Positions 46,675-59,248 of a stretch of 64,000 bases of DNA are shown here, piece by piece. The stretch's first letter is position 1. Every line of letters begins with the position of its first letter. Both the position numbers and the translations under genes were made by a program. This DNA is from Tetranychus cinnabarinus (lineage: Eukaryota; Arthropoda; Arachnida; Trombidiformes; Tetranychidae), in NCBI GenBank assembly GCA_022266195.1, contig WHVY01000001.1, positions 12,648,001-12,712,000 on the forward strand, read 5' to 3'. The notes under the pieces are model-generated. The model did no database searches. It was not told the DNA's origin and saw nothing but the letters and a program-made list of their open reading frames with translations.

Positions 46675-49600
46675 ATGGGAATGATAATGAGCATTTCCCG
46701 AGACCGTAAAATGGTTGTTTATGCTGATGGTAACGGGACTGGACCAGTGGCTGGATTTGATTTGAATAACTACAACTTTGCCGATCCCCATTCAGGCAAG
46801 ATTAAACTGACCAAAGGACTGATTGGTTCAGCATCAGGTCCGACTGAAAACAACAAGACTAAACATAATCATTCAAATCATCCAAAGAAACACTCTATTT
46901 TCATTTCAGCACTCAATTTAGGTAAACATTTAAGTGTAGCAACCAAAAAGAAAGCTGAAAAAGCGGCCAAACATGATAAAAATGAGAAGGAAAAGGTGGA
47001 CAAAAAGGGTTCAAACAAATTGTATAATAGCAACAATAATAACAATCAACAGCAATCATCTCTAACCAATAACAACAATAATAGAGTTTATTTGAACTCA
47101 AGTACCAAAGATGCTAACCTGAATAACATTAATGCCAACAACAATAAAGACAGTTCAATTGGTGGTCCATTGGAGTGTGTTGATAATTTGAATGCCGATT
47201 CCTTGGTAAATAATGCTAGAAATAATCAAATGTCAAAATCATTGTCTTGTTACAATTTGAAGTCTGGATTGATCACAAATAACATTGAGATTGTGAAAAA
47301 TTGTTCAAAAGACATTGAAAATCAAAGGCCATTCAAGAAACGAAACCCATTTTTATCATCATCAACAACATCATCAACCACAACAACAACAGCAACAACA
47401 ACATCACTGGGAGCTCCACTAATTAACTCATCAAACTTAAATACAACAACCGTTTCTACTGGATTAACCTCATCCACATCTTCATGTTCATCCAACAATA
47501 CAACTTCAAGCTCATCAAGCTGTTCAGCCTCATCGATAATAACCAATAAATTAGCTACAATTAACAATAACAATAACCATCGCAATGACGTTATCATGTC
47601 TAACATTTCCTTGGGTCGTTCAATGGGTCCAGCTTTACCTCCCAAGCCAACAATCTTACTGTCCAAAAACTCAATACGACCCAGCTGTAACAGTTACATA
47701 CCCAATCCAGCGATAGGCCTAAGGAATGGTATCACATTAACCAACAACAATATAATCAACTCTAATGCCAACAACAATATTAACCACAGTAATCATAATA
47801 ATCACGAATCAAATCGTATTAGTCCAAGAAACCATCTCAGGAAAACAGTGATTCAAGTAAGTAAACATTTCAACCCAAGCTAATTCAAACGTAAACCCAA
47901 ATCCAAGCCTGAACCAGAATCTTTACCCAAAACAATTTTTACTTTGTCTCTTTCAATTGCTGCTAAGCTTAATTTATATCAACCTGATTAACTAACCAAG
48001 AGAGTAATTAGAGAATCTGATAGATAATCTGAAAGCAATTAAACTGGTTACTTGATAATGAGTTAGATTGTTAGTTTTGATCAATTGCTTTAAATTTAGC
48101 TGATATTTACCCAATTATTAAATATGTAAACAGAGTCTCTTTGTTTTTCATTGCTCGCCTTGTAAATGTCTTCATAGGAATTCATTTTTCTCCTCTCAAT
48201 CTACAATCGATATTATTTCGGTTCTAATTTGTAGTTCTTTACGAGTGGGAATTCAGTTCATCTGCGCATCTGTTCATCATGTATTATCGTCAATGTATTC
48301 AACATTGGCAAGGGTTCATCACTTGCCAATATATTTAACATACTGAATCATATCATTTTGAAAGCCTCTTAAATATATCACTTTCTTACACGAATATCAA
48401 CATCACCAACAAATGATCATCATAACAATATTTTCATCCTATTATTTGCAAATATTATCATGAGATTTATGCATTTCTCAAATCACCGTATTAAATGGCT
48501 ACCGCCTTGGGCGAGATGATAACAATTGAACTGATCAGATTTTATGATAATTTTTACTCCATCTTATTCAAATCTAATAGACTTTGTAATTGTATTTACC
48601 TTGACTATTAAGACTCTGTACTCCTTTGTTACCATCCATTAGTCAATGTTGATCAATTATGATGATCATTCTTAGGTGGGTTGAAATTTTGACTCATCTT
48701 TCAAAAGGTAGAGACAGTTATTATGTTTGATATTACATTTGCTCCCCAATCAACACATTTAGTCAATTATTATAATTATTAGGATGAGCAAATTGAAAGC
48801 ATTTGACCTTAAACATCCTTTACTTGTTAATAGCTCTGTCTTTGTTGTTAGGCCCATTGATAATATTTGCTGATGGTTATGATGGTTGGTTGAAAGATGA
48901 TGACAATGATTGAAATTGCGTGACACCCAAATGATCTTGAAATTGTATCTATTATTATACATAGTTATTCAGCTCAAGGTTACAATTTAATATGTATCAC
49001 TGAAAAATCACAAAATAAAAAGCCAGGTAATTTATAATTGAACAGCAAAATTGAGATGATTAACGATGAACTTGGTTCAAAAAACGGAACAAAAAACAAT
49101 GAATTCAGATGTCATAATGATGTATTGAAAGGTGAATTAATTAATCACTTAGTGGGTATAATAGTCTAACCTGATTACATTTAACCTTTTCAAAAATTAA
49201 AAAATAATCTTGCCTATTGAATTTTAATGCCTTCTAAGCCATACAATGCCTTATAGCATTAATCACTAAAAGCCGTTACAATAAGGTTACATTTTTTTTG
49301 AAATGTTAACACTTTTTTGACTTGATCAACAATTTTATTTTATTAAGTCTTCAAATAAACCAATTTTGATAAAATAATCCAAATTATCCACCAGCCGTTG
49401 CAATAAGCATAATTGTAACAATAAAAAAGCATAATGGCTGTGCAGCACAATCAGCTTGGCTTAGCCTTTTTTTGAAAGAGTCAAGTTAAAATGCAGACTT
49501 TAACCGTTTATACTTATTTTTTGATTTAGTTTTGATATTGATTATAATTTAATTTAATTATGTGTCTCTTTTGTTAATTAAGGCTTCAACTTCTGAATTA

Positions 49601-50181
49601 CTTCGATGTCTTGGTGATTTCCTATCAAAAAGGTGTCCAAAGTTGAAAACATTCCAATCCGGAGATGCAGTAATGTGGCTACGAGCTGTTGATCGATCAC
49701 TTCTTTTACAAGGATGGCAGGTAAATAAGATTTATTATTTCTTTTGTTGTATCTTTTTGTTTTATTTTTTGATTAATTGTTTTAATCAAGGTATCTAATC
49801 TTCTCACTTGTTTTAATTTTATAGGATATTGCATTTATCAATCCGGCCAATGTTGTATTCCTTTATATGTTACTCAAAGAATTGATCAAAGAAGATATAG
49901 ACTCGGAGTGTGAGCTTCAGGCAACTGTATTAACCTGCCTTTACCTTTCTTACGCATACATGGGAAATGAAATATCCTACCCCTTGAAACCATTTCTAAT
50001 GGAAACAGATAATAAGGATAAATTCTGGGATCGTTGTCTACTTATAATCAATATGCTCAGTGGTAAAATGCTTCGGATAAACAGTGAACCAGGCTTTTTT
50101 ACCGAAATCTTCACGGAACTTAAAGGATGCCAATACTCAAATGGACATATACTCAATGGATCTAATACTTTATTCAATTAG
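46675..50181 (+). CDS. Cdk5alpha: Cyclin-dependent kinase 5 activator (p35)
   Basis: Neuronal non-cyclin activator of Cdk5. Exons: 46675-47856, 49583-49720 and 49825-50181, 559 codons. It begins MGMIMSISRD, with Gly2 suited to N-myristoylation as in human p35. Early on, a KHSIFISALNLGKHLSV segment and later SLSCYNLKSG match p35 N-terminal motifs. A long Asn/Ser/Thr-rich linker (about 120-370) makes it longer than vertebrate p35 (307). The exon 1/2 junction is inside TVIQ|ASTSELLRCLGDFL. The cyclin-fold core follows (LRAVDRSLLLQGWQ, NPANVVFLYMLLKE, YAYMGNEISYPLKPFL, FWDRCL). The first intron is about 1.7 kb, the largest in the window. Confidence 0.95.
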
Positions 50182-52050
50182 ATAGTGGGAAATCTCTTCA
50201 ACCTTTTTAATAATGTGAAATCATACGTAAAAGAGGAAAAATCAGCAAACATCGATCTAAGATCTGGCAGTCCAGAACTGAACTCAATGTAGATATCAGT
50301 GTTTAAAGACACTTTTCCCAAAAGCTTGCAATCCCTTTCATTTTCCTCATACAATCACTCTAAATAAGCATAAAATGCATTGCATATCCCATTGCAAACA
50401 CTCACTAAGCAATTATACTCATTACCATTTACCTACATTCCAAATACTCCAATTTTATTTAGGGCCACCATTTTGTAAACTATCATTCCTCAGCTTTTAT
50501 TTAACCTCTCATCTTCCCGATTAGCTTGCTTACTCACACATGTTTGCTGTCTTTAATCTTTTACACTTGAACACTGATGAAAGTGATAAAGATGAAATTA
50601 AACAAACAATAAGGCCGATCCGTGCAACAATTAGATATATTTATCACTTTCTTAACCAGAAATGATTTCTTGTTTTTGATTGTAGTCATTGACTGTGAAA
50701 GGTTCAAGTAAAATGTGTTTTGTCTTGTTCAGATTGATTCAATGAAGCTAGTCAGGCCAGTATCTCAAGAATAATTTGTTTATTTCTGTGCCATTTTTGT
50801 GTATTCATGTACATTTTATAAATCAGTCTACAAAACATCAACAAGCACACATTTAACTTAACTTTCAATACCATTTGATTACATTGTGATTAAATCGTCA
50901 TTCAACTTACTACAAATTTTGTCCACCAAACAAAAAGCCAAAGAATCAAGCCGTTAAAAGGATTCGAATCATCAAAACAAGAAGCCAACAATCAATAGGA
51001 GTCTATTATTGATGATTTTTTTTTCTGAGATAATTAAGTGAACCCTTTAAAACCAGACAAAACAATTTGCTCAGTCAACAAAGAATACAATTATATTATT
51101 AACTACTGATAGACTTAAAAAGCCAAAGAAATGAAATCTCAAGAAAGGAAAATTAAAATTGTAAAATGACAGAGTTAAGTTTGTTTCATTATTATCATGA
51201 TAATTTAATAGTCTCCATAATCAGCAATTTGAACCGTTGATTATCATGACAATTATTGATTAATCGAAAAATAATAATCAAAATTGTAAAAAATTAAGTG
51301 TAATTTACGTTTGAAGGCAAAGGATTTTAAAGATGATGGTATACAGTGGATGGTGTATTAGCTAACTGCGTAAAGGGTTACTAATGAAAAATCCCAAACT
51401 GAATCTCTTGTGAATAATGTAAATTGAATTGTTCAAATCATTGATTTGGGATCTGATAAATTGTAAAGGGATAAAAGACAATTTGTCAAATTGAAACAAT
51501 CAACAATGAAAATGAAGACAATACAAGAGTAAATCAACAAATCATCAGAATCAACCAAAAATGATTTGTACAATAATGTCAAAAAAGTCGATTGTTGTCG
51601 ATTTAAATCAATTTCAGTTTCTTTTGTTTCCTCACCAATCAACAATTAACTAAATCATTATTGTAAACAAACCTCATCTAAAACCAAGAAGACAACCAAC
51701 TAATCGTCTTATGTAAACCCAACCAAAGCCCTCTCTAGTCCTGTAAATTGACAATTTAAGTTAGTAAATATAACTTCAATTGATTCAGTTTCATCTCCAC
51801 TATTCCCTCCTTCAATTTGCTGTTACCATATGACGATTACTCCCAACAAATGAAAACAAACAATAATGTTTAAATCAATTTTAGACTCAATTTGATTGTC
51901 ACTCCTAACTAAATAAACTACACTGGTTGTACTTACACTAGAAAAACATGTTTCATTTTTTTATTTAAATTCTCGGAAACTTAAACAAATCAGTTTTAAT
52001 TAGAACCGACTAAATGTTGATTCTAATAAGCTATAATGAATAATATTAAC
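50182..52050. other. 3' UTR of p35 and intergenic
   Basis: AT-rich, no ORF with recognisable content. Nothing else seen up to the start of the right repeat island near 52.05 kb. Confidence 0.45.
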
Positions 52051-52129
52051 TGACACAAATTGGCAAAAATGAGCAAAAACGGGTGAAATTAATTTCGTTA
52101 AAATTTAGACTCTATGACTAGTCCATATA

Positions 52130-52450
52130 CAGGGTTCCTACGCTATTTTGGAACGCAGAAAATTGTTAATAACTTTTGAACGGCTGATTATTGAGGAATA
52201 ATTTTTTAATATAATGAAAATTTAAATTCGGGAGATCATTTTAGATATGGTTCGAATTGTTTTCCTCCCATTTCGAGACATAATTTCGCTCTTTTATGCA
52301 AGTTGTTTATGACATTTTCGAGCTCTTTTTTCTCGATAGATTTGAAAAATTCCCTAACAAGTTCTTTAAGCTGAGAAATCGTATATTTTGTCAAAATATA
52401 GAAAGCTGCCAAAGATATTGCTTCCATTTTGCAAACGTTCATTATTCATT
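52130..52450 (-). mobile_element. Remnant of a Tc1/mariner-type transposon (3' end)
   Basis: A minus-strand ORF (52442-52236) ends with sequence like the C-terminus of Tc1/mariner transposases: ISQLKELVREFFKSIEKK, then LHKRAKLCLEMGGKQFE, where the family has GGHFEHLL. Downstream, at 52126-52155, TATACAGGGTTCC followed by TATTTTGGAACG looks like an element terminus next to a TA. No catalytic Asp residues remain. A related piece occurs at 4640-4740, so the remnant is shared by both repeat islands. Confidence 0.55.
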
Positions 52451-53200
52451 CCGATTCAATATTCCTACTCTGGCTAGAATAGTTAATTAGAAAATTAGAT
52501 CGGCAAAAGACTTGCAATAACGCTAGAATTAAGAGCTAGGACTTTGTGAGGTTTGTAGGAGCACAAAAACTAAGTCTTTTAGTGCTTTTGAAAAGTTTAC
52601 CTGGCTAACAGTTTTCGAGTTAATCGTATTCAAAGATGAAACGTCAATAGTCTTTTATTAAATAATGGAAACATTTAAGTTTATGAGACTCATTTGCCTG
52701 ATGAAACTTTTATTGATCTACCAGAAAAAGCACTTATTATATTTAGAGAAGTAACGTTTTCTTTTTCTTGTAATACAAATCAGTTCAATTTTAAGTTAAA
52801 CCTGCGACATTTTGTAACCGTATGGGTTAGAAAAAGTAAACTTAATATTAGTACACGAAAATTGTTGTTACCCATTATTGATCGAGGATTTTTCTCAATT
52901 TTTGAACAGTTCTTTTGATTTTGGTCATTGGTGTTCGGTTTAATTCGGTGTTCGGTAAAAGTTTCATCAGGCAAATGAGTCTCATAAAGTTAAATGTTTC
53001 CATAATTTAATAAAAGACTATTGACGTTTCATCTTTGAATACGATTAACTCGAAAACTGTTAGCCAGAGAAAATTTAAAAGCACTAATAGACTTAGTTTT
53101 AGCTCTCAATTCTACCATTATTGTTCATGTTTCGACAAAATAACGTAACTCTTCTGTTCATTGGCAATTTAATTACATCAGTTTGTATGTTTTTCTCAGC
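52385..53200. repeat. Degraded arm copies left of palindrome B
   Basis: 52385-52580 match 4640-4860. 52560-52720 and 52940-53098 are inverted to one another (shared TGGAAACATTTAAGTTTATGAG against its complement) and are diverged versions of the arm sequence. They form a small, older palindrome. Confidence 0.6.
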
Positions 53201-54160
53201 ATTAAGTCAATAGACTTACTTTGATTTAGTTTGTTTCTTTCGTTAGCTTTTCAGTCTTCAAGCGATTTGAATTTTTCACTTTCGTTGATTAAGTTGGAGT
53301 CTTGAGAAATCAAAGAATAAATGTCGGCCAAGAGAACTTCTTCTTCTCTGTTGAGGAATAACAAGATCGTTAGTTATAGTCCAAAGTACGATTTTGAATA
53401 AGCAAACACTCAAAGACAAACACTTCTTTCTTGATCGCTATCATAAGTCTGATTGTAAATACTATTAGCTTCATAGACAGGACCATTAATACCGATCTTC
53501 CAGTAGGTAAGACTCTGGACTGATCAGGAATTATGCCATCACCAATGATTTGGTTTCCTTGAATATTAAACAGTTCGAGTGACCATAAAGATCCATCTAA
53601 CTGGTTAGTCGAAAGCCTTGTTCCCCGTTTAATCATAAAAGTCAATCTAATAGGCTAATGAGCATTGTCAACTCTGTAAACCAGACTAGGATCAGTCGAT
53701 GTGTTAGTGAAGCCATTTTCATTCCAAGCGGCTATGAAATTAACTTTGGCATCGGAATAGTGAAGCAAAGGCAATAATTGTCCCATAAAGTGTGAGAAGT
53801 CTGGAGCAAGCACAACGAAATCATCAACTAATATCAACTGATGAGCATAACGATAGAATCTTTAAACATGATCGAGAATAGTATTGAGATATTGACTATT
53901 ATCCATTTTAGTCTGAAATACCTCGAAACTGAAAACCTTAATTAGCTGATTGATTGAAGGATGGCAATTGGCATTTATAGCGACCATTACTTTGTTTGGT
54001 TTCAGCTCGGTTGGACGTAAAATTGTCTCTAAAAGTAAAGGGAAATATTGATTATCCCAGCGGCTATTCACAACAACAAGCGGAGTTCGTAAGATTTCAG
54101 GACTAATTGGTAGTGACTAATATATTTTAGAAGTTACCAAAGGATCATTTACCAAGTTAT
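53200..54160 (-). pseudogene. POMGNT1-like fragment, copy C (fullest)
   Basis: Most complete of the four copies. On the minus strand from 54160: NSRWDNQYFPLLLETIL, SINQLIKVFSFEVFQT, DHV then a stop, LILVDDFVVLAPDF, HYSDAKVNFIAAWNENGF, YRVDNAH then a stop, and IIPDQSRVLPTGRSVL. Sequence of the exon with LEDWK-like residues follows near 53260. In-frame stops replace residues that are open in copy A1, so the two copies decayed independently. It runs outward from palindrome B as A1 runs from palindrome A. Confidence 0.7.
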
Positions 54161-54820
54161 CTGCATATAAACATGAAAAATGAGTAAATTTCAATCATTT
54201 GAAGTTATTTTACACTGGTTTGTTGCTAAAAAGACACAATAAACACATTAGTTGTCACATTCATGCACAAATTGACACAAAGGGACAAAAAGAAGCCATA
54301 AATTAATTTCTTCTGAATTTAGACTCTGATGGCTTTTAGTGGCATAAAGCTGAGTCTATCAGTGCTTTTAAAAAGTTTCTCTGGCTATTAGTTCTCGAGA
54401 AAATCGCGTTCAAAGTTCAAACTTCGATCGCGTTTTGTTCAATTATGGATGAAGATAATATCATGAAACTCATTTTCCTGATGTAAATTTTGATGGTCTA
54501 TCGAGAAATGCACTTATTTTGCGAAATAACGTTTTCTTTTTCTCTAAAACTTCGATTATTCGATTTTCAGACTTCAAATTTTCGGATGTTTTTAAACCTT
54601 CTTTATTCTGTGACCGAATGTGATAGAGAGCTAAAACTTATTATCAGTAGACAAAAATCATGGGCACACATCAAGGATTGATCACTTTTTTTCAATATAT
54701 CAACAGTTCTCTTGATTTTGGACATTGGCCTCAAAATTTTGAACATCAATATTTCGAGAATGAAACCACCTACAAGCACCATTCTTTGACCAAATATTAG
54801 GTGCTATTATGGACTATAAT
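54161..54820 (+). repeat. Palindrome B, left arm
   Basis: Reverse complement of about 54974-55633; paired positions sum to about 109794. Over the outer 200 bases I see no mismatch between the two arms. Both differ from palindrome A in the same way, for example near TTTAGACTCTGATGGC where palindrome A has TTTAGACTCAATTGAT. Confidence 0.9.
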
Positions 54821-54973
54821 ATAATGTGACTAAATATTGAAAAAACCTGAGCTAATTTATTTTATAACGAAAACATCATTGTATTTGCGATAACAATTTA
54901 CCATTACCATTACAAGTACCAAAATGGTATAACATTTTTTGTAGCATCTTGAAGCATCTGATAATTCCACTAT

Positions 54974-55633
54974 ATTATGGTCCATAATAGCACCTAATAT
55001 TTGGTCAAAGAATGGTGCTTGTAGGTGGTTTCATTCTCGAAATATTGATGTTCAAAATTTTGAGGCCAATGTCCAAAATCAAGAGAACTGTTGATATATT
55101 GAAAAAAAGTGATCAATCCTTGATGTGTGCCCATGATTTTTGTCTACTGATAATAAGTTTTAGCTCTCTATCACATTCGGTCACAGAATAAAGAAGGTTT
55201 AAAAACATCCGAAAATTTGAAGTCTGAAAATCGAATATTCGAAGTTTTAGAGAAAAAGAAAATGTTATTTCTCATAATAATGCCATTTTCTGATAGATAA
55301 TCAAAATTTACATCAGGAAAATGAGTTTCATGATATTATCTTCATCCATAATTGAACAAAACGCGATCGAAGTTTGAACTTTGAACGCGATTTTCTCGAG
55401 AACTAATAGCCAGAGAAACTTTTTAAAAGCACTGATAGACTCAGCTTTATGCCACTAAAAGCCATCAGAGTCTAAATTCAGAAGAAATTAATTTATGGCT
55501 TCTTTTTGTCCCTTTGTGTCAATTTGTGCATGAATGTGACAACTAATGTGTTTATTGTGTCTTTTTAGCAACAAACCAGTGTAAAATAACTTCAAATGAT
55601 TGAAATTTACTCATTTTTCATGTTTATATGCAG
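54974..55633 (-). repeat. Palindrome B, right arm
   Basis: Inverted partner of 54161-54820, separated from it by about 150 bp of AT-rich spacer comparable to that of palindrome A. It abuts a TATATGCAG site and the POMGNT1-like copy D. Confidence 0.9.
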
Positions 55634-56485
55634 ATAACTTGGTCAATGATCCTTTGGTAACATCTAAAATATATTACTCACTACCAATTAGTCCTGAAAT
55701 CTTACGAAATCCGCTTGTAGTTGTTAATAGCCGCTGTGATAATCAATATTTCCCTTTACTTTTAGAGACAATTTTACGTCAACCCGAGCTGAAACCAAAC
55801 AAAGTAATGGTCGCTATAAAAGTCGATTACCACTATTAGATTAGCTTTTATGATTAAACGGGGAACAAGGCAATTTCGCCAGCCAGTTTGACGGATCTTT
55901 ATGGTCACTCGAACTGTTTAATATTCAAGGAAACCAAATCATTGGTGATGGCATAATTCCTGATCAGTCCAGAGTCTTACCTACTGGAAGATCGGTATTA
56001 ATGGTCATGTCTGTGAAACTAATAGTGATTACGATCAGACGCATGATAGCGATCAAGAAAGAAGTGTTTGTCTTTGAGTGTTCGCTTATTCAACATCGTA
56101 CTTTAGGGATGTAATATTATATATTATTATATATTATTATATTTTATCTTGTCATCAACAGAGAAGAAGAGGTTCTCTTGGCCGACAATTATTCTTTGAT
56201 CTCTCGAGACAATTACATCCTCAAGACCACAACCTTAATCGACGAAAGTGATAAATTTAAATCGCTTGAAGATTGGAAAGCATCAAAGAATCAAACTAAA
56301 CCAAAGTAAGTCTATTGACTTGATAATGTGAGAACTACCCAAACTAATGTAATTAAATTGTCAATGAACAGGAAAGTAACATTGATTTGTGAATACCTCG
56401 AGAATGCTACAGAAACAATGGTCGCGAAATACAAAATTATATCCGATTATCCTGCAATGTTATATCAGACTAATCATGATTATTA
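55634..56485 (+). pseudogene. POMGNT1-like fragment with internal deletion and last exons, copy D
   Basis: Starts like copy B and carries the same jump from VMVAIK to the segment after VDNAH, followed by a stop. Then come GNQIIGDGIIPDQSRVLP, a small intron remnant, an exon reading EEEVLLADNYSLISRDNY and ending SLEDWKASKNQTKP before GTAAGT, and after AACAG a last exon with KVTLICEYLENATETMVAKY ending in TAA near 56484. It thus preserves the 3' end of the source gene with its introns, so the source was genomic DNA and not a retrocopy. Confidence 0.68.
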
Positions 56486-57270
56486 AGTTCTAAATCGTCC
56501 TTGAGACTGTTAACAGTTGACTTGTGACAGATGATTGAGCAAATTAAATGAAAATGATGATAAACATCCAATTTTCGGTTGTGACATTGAAAAGCATTAT
56601 AAAGATGCATAAAGTGATTTGTTGAGGCGAACTTAATTTGAAAGCTTCTGATGTTACTCAGAAAAGATGAGTGAAAAATAAAGATAACTGTGTCTATCAA
56701 GTTCATGTTCATTGTTAAGCTATTTTTTACAGTTGATTTAAATTGTGATTTACTTATGGCTGCGAAGAGATGAAAAGATCAAAGCTGAAACTAATGTAAT
56801 GGAGATAAAAAATAAATCGTTGTCACTTTTAACCCTATCTTATGTCTTACACATTAAATGTTATGAATAACCTTGGCCTTGGCTGAACTTTTTTGAGACT
56901 GAAACTGATGTTGGCTGCAACTTTGAATAAGCTAATGATTGATTTCAATTTTCAAAATGAGAGTGAGTCAAAATTTTATGTAGCATTTGATTTATTGTCA
57001 TTTTGAAAACACAGTTGTCTTCAACTTTACAAATCAAGCAAACTTTTTTTCAATTATTTTCTATTTCATTGTAAATAGAGATTGCAATCAAATTACTTCT
57101 TAAATAATCAAACAATGTGATTAAATTCAACTGTACATATATAATTAGATATGATTTTAAGAGTGAATCAGCGTAATTGCTGGGCAGTAAAATTGAGATC
57201 CAAATGAATTGTCCAATAGGTTAACGTGATACAAATAAACGATTCCATGAAACTGTACGTTTGGCTACAA
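56486..57270. other. Intergenic between palindrome B and SCHIP1
   Basis: No coding or repeat features recognised. Confidence 0.45.
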
Positions 57271-58657
57271 TTAATGAGATGCTTTCCTTGTCAACTCAAG
57301 ACTTCTTGAATTTTGATGTTTCATGCGTTTTAACCTATAGCACAATAAAATAAAAAATAATTAGCTTGACATTTCCAGAATAAGAAAACTGAAATTAAGA
57401 GATGAAGTAAAAAATCTTACAAAAATATTGTAGCGTCTTCAATATCTACAAGGATTGAATCTTGTTCCATATGAAGTTCGTCTCTTTCTTGAAGCATTTG
57501 TACCAGCTCTTCATTTAGGGCTTGATTCGATGAGAAATGAAAATTAAAATTAATTTCATGTGCAATCGCAAAAAGTCTGAGTTTATCATCAATTTTGTTG
57601 AAATACAAACTAGTGTGAAATGGAATGAAATCGTGTTAAAGACACGAAATTTATATTTCCATTAAATGTATAATTATTCACATTTGCATTGAATTGATGA
57701 TTCCTTCAGAATATTTTGGGTTATTTAAGCTTACCTTCAATTTGTGAAAGTAAATCATTTACAATAATCTGCAATTTAGGAACACTCATTTCTTTGAGTA
57801 CTTCCTTATTGAAATGACGATCCACTGGCAATTGGATTAACTCAGCAACCGGATTGGGCTTCACTTTAGATCTTTCGGTTTCCATTTGCATTTGGGCCAT
57901 TTCCTTTGCTTGACTAAGCGCAAATCTAGCTTCAGCAATAATTAAATTGTGATAACGATGGAAGGTACTCATATCATTTGGACGAGCTGTATTTAAAATG
58001 TATCTGAACCTTTCCATTTTATTCCGTCTCAAATTTACCATTAAATCATGAGGTTTTTCTTTCTCGATATTGCACCTTTCAAGTTCATTTACCAATTGAT
58101 TCTCGTCCGCAGAAACATCTCCATTGTTATTGAAATCCATGCCTTGAGCTTTTTTATTGAAATCTTCAGTGATACGATTGAAGGCATCTTGACGAAGCCT
58201 CTCCAAGTCTCGAGTTTCCTTTATAGCAAAATAAATAAATAAAAAGATGAACAAAAAACGCCAAAAATAGTAGAAGCGTAAATTGTGAGGCGCGTAAAAT
58301 TAACAAACCTCATAATGGTCTGGTGTTTTGTTGAAGAAACATAAACGCAGGTCACTTGTATTAGTCATTAATTTATTAAGATAGCCTTTCTTGTGACCAA
58401 CGGTTGATGATTTCCATCCTTTATTGTTTCTATCATCAAAATCACTCTCCATGGCGAGTCTTCGTCTGATCTCTTCTCTATCCTGCATCTAAAATGTAAA
58501 TAAAACAAGAGAAACAAACCATGCATAATGAGTCATACAGGAATTAATATTAGTTATCGATAATATCTGTACTTACCGAGATTGACCTAACTTCGAAGTT
58601 GCTCGTTATTTTAACCTTAGACATCTGGGTTGAGTGGTTATAATTATTAGAAGCCAT
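57271..58657 (-). CDS. Schip1: Schwannomin-interacting protein 1 homologue (SCHIP1)
   Basis: Cytoskeletal coiled-coil adaptor that binds the NF2 product Merlin. Minus-strand exons: 58657-58577, 58488-58309, 58218-57735, 57520-57421 and 57334-57271, 303 codons, all in frame. Family signatures: EEIRRRLAMESDFDD, LRLCFFNKTPD, FALSQAKEMAQMQMETERSK, then MSVPKLQIIVNDLLSQIE joined across an intron to ALNEELVQMLQERDEL and QDSILVDIED. The last 20 residues rest on a fifth small exon; if its GTAAG donor is not used, a TAA ends the protein shortly after VDIEDATIF. Other promoters may add N-terminal exons. The first three exons are partly duplicated at 60.3-61.0 kb. Confidence 0.9.
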
Positions 58658-59248
58658 GTTTAGATTAAAACACTTGACCAAAAAAGATGGATTGTGTCAT
58701 ACAGATATTAAAATACATTGAAGATCCAATCTTTCCGAGAGTTGAAGTCGTTAGGATTTTGGAGGGAAAGTGTTGAATTTGAATATTGTAACAATAACAA
58801 CCTGACCCACAAATATTTAGTTTTGTATAATTGAATTTTTGTTATTATTGGCTTTATTTAATGGTGTTTATTTGGGTGGACCATCATGAATCATGATTAT
58901 CAATAAATTTTAATTTCTGCGTCGACTCTTGAACTTACATTGCATGTGTATCTAGAGAAGAGTTGTCTCAATAAAAACATGGTTATGAATTTATAAGAAT
59001 TGATATTAATGTTTCAAATACTTGTATTGATTATTCAAGATGAATTCTTAATAAAGATTAAGAGTAAAATGTAGTCAAAATTCAATACCTGCCAACACTT
59101 CACTATGGATGAAATTTTACTGTTAATCTTAAAATATCATATTGAGCATCGAAAAATAAATTTACATCAGTTAAAAATTTCACGTAAATTAAGTTATATC
59201 AATAATGAGTAAAAACAATTTGTAATACAGTTGTAGTTGATAATGAAA
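58658..59248. other. SCHIP1 5' flank
   Basis: 58658-58790 is repeated in diverged form at about 60846-61070. The rest is AT-rich, with the 3' end of the next minus-strand gene. No other feature seen. Confidence 0.45.
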
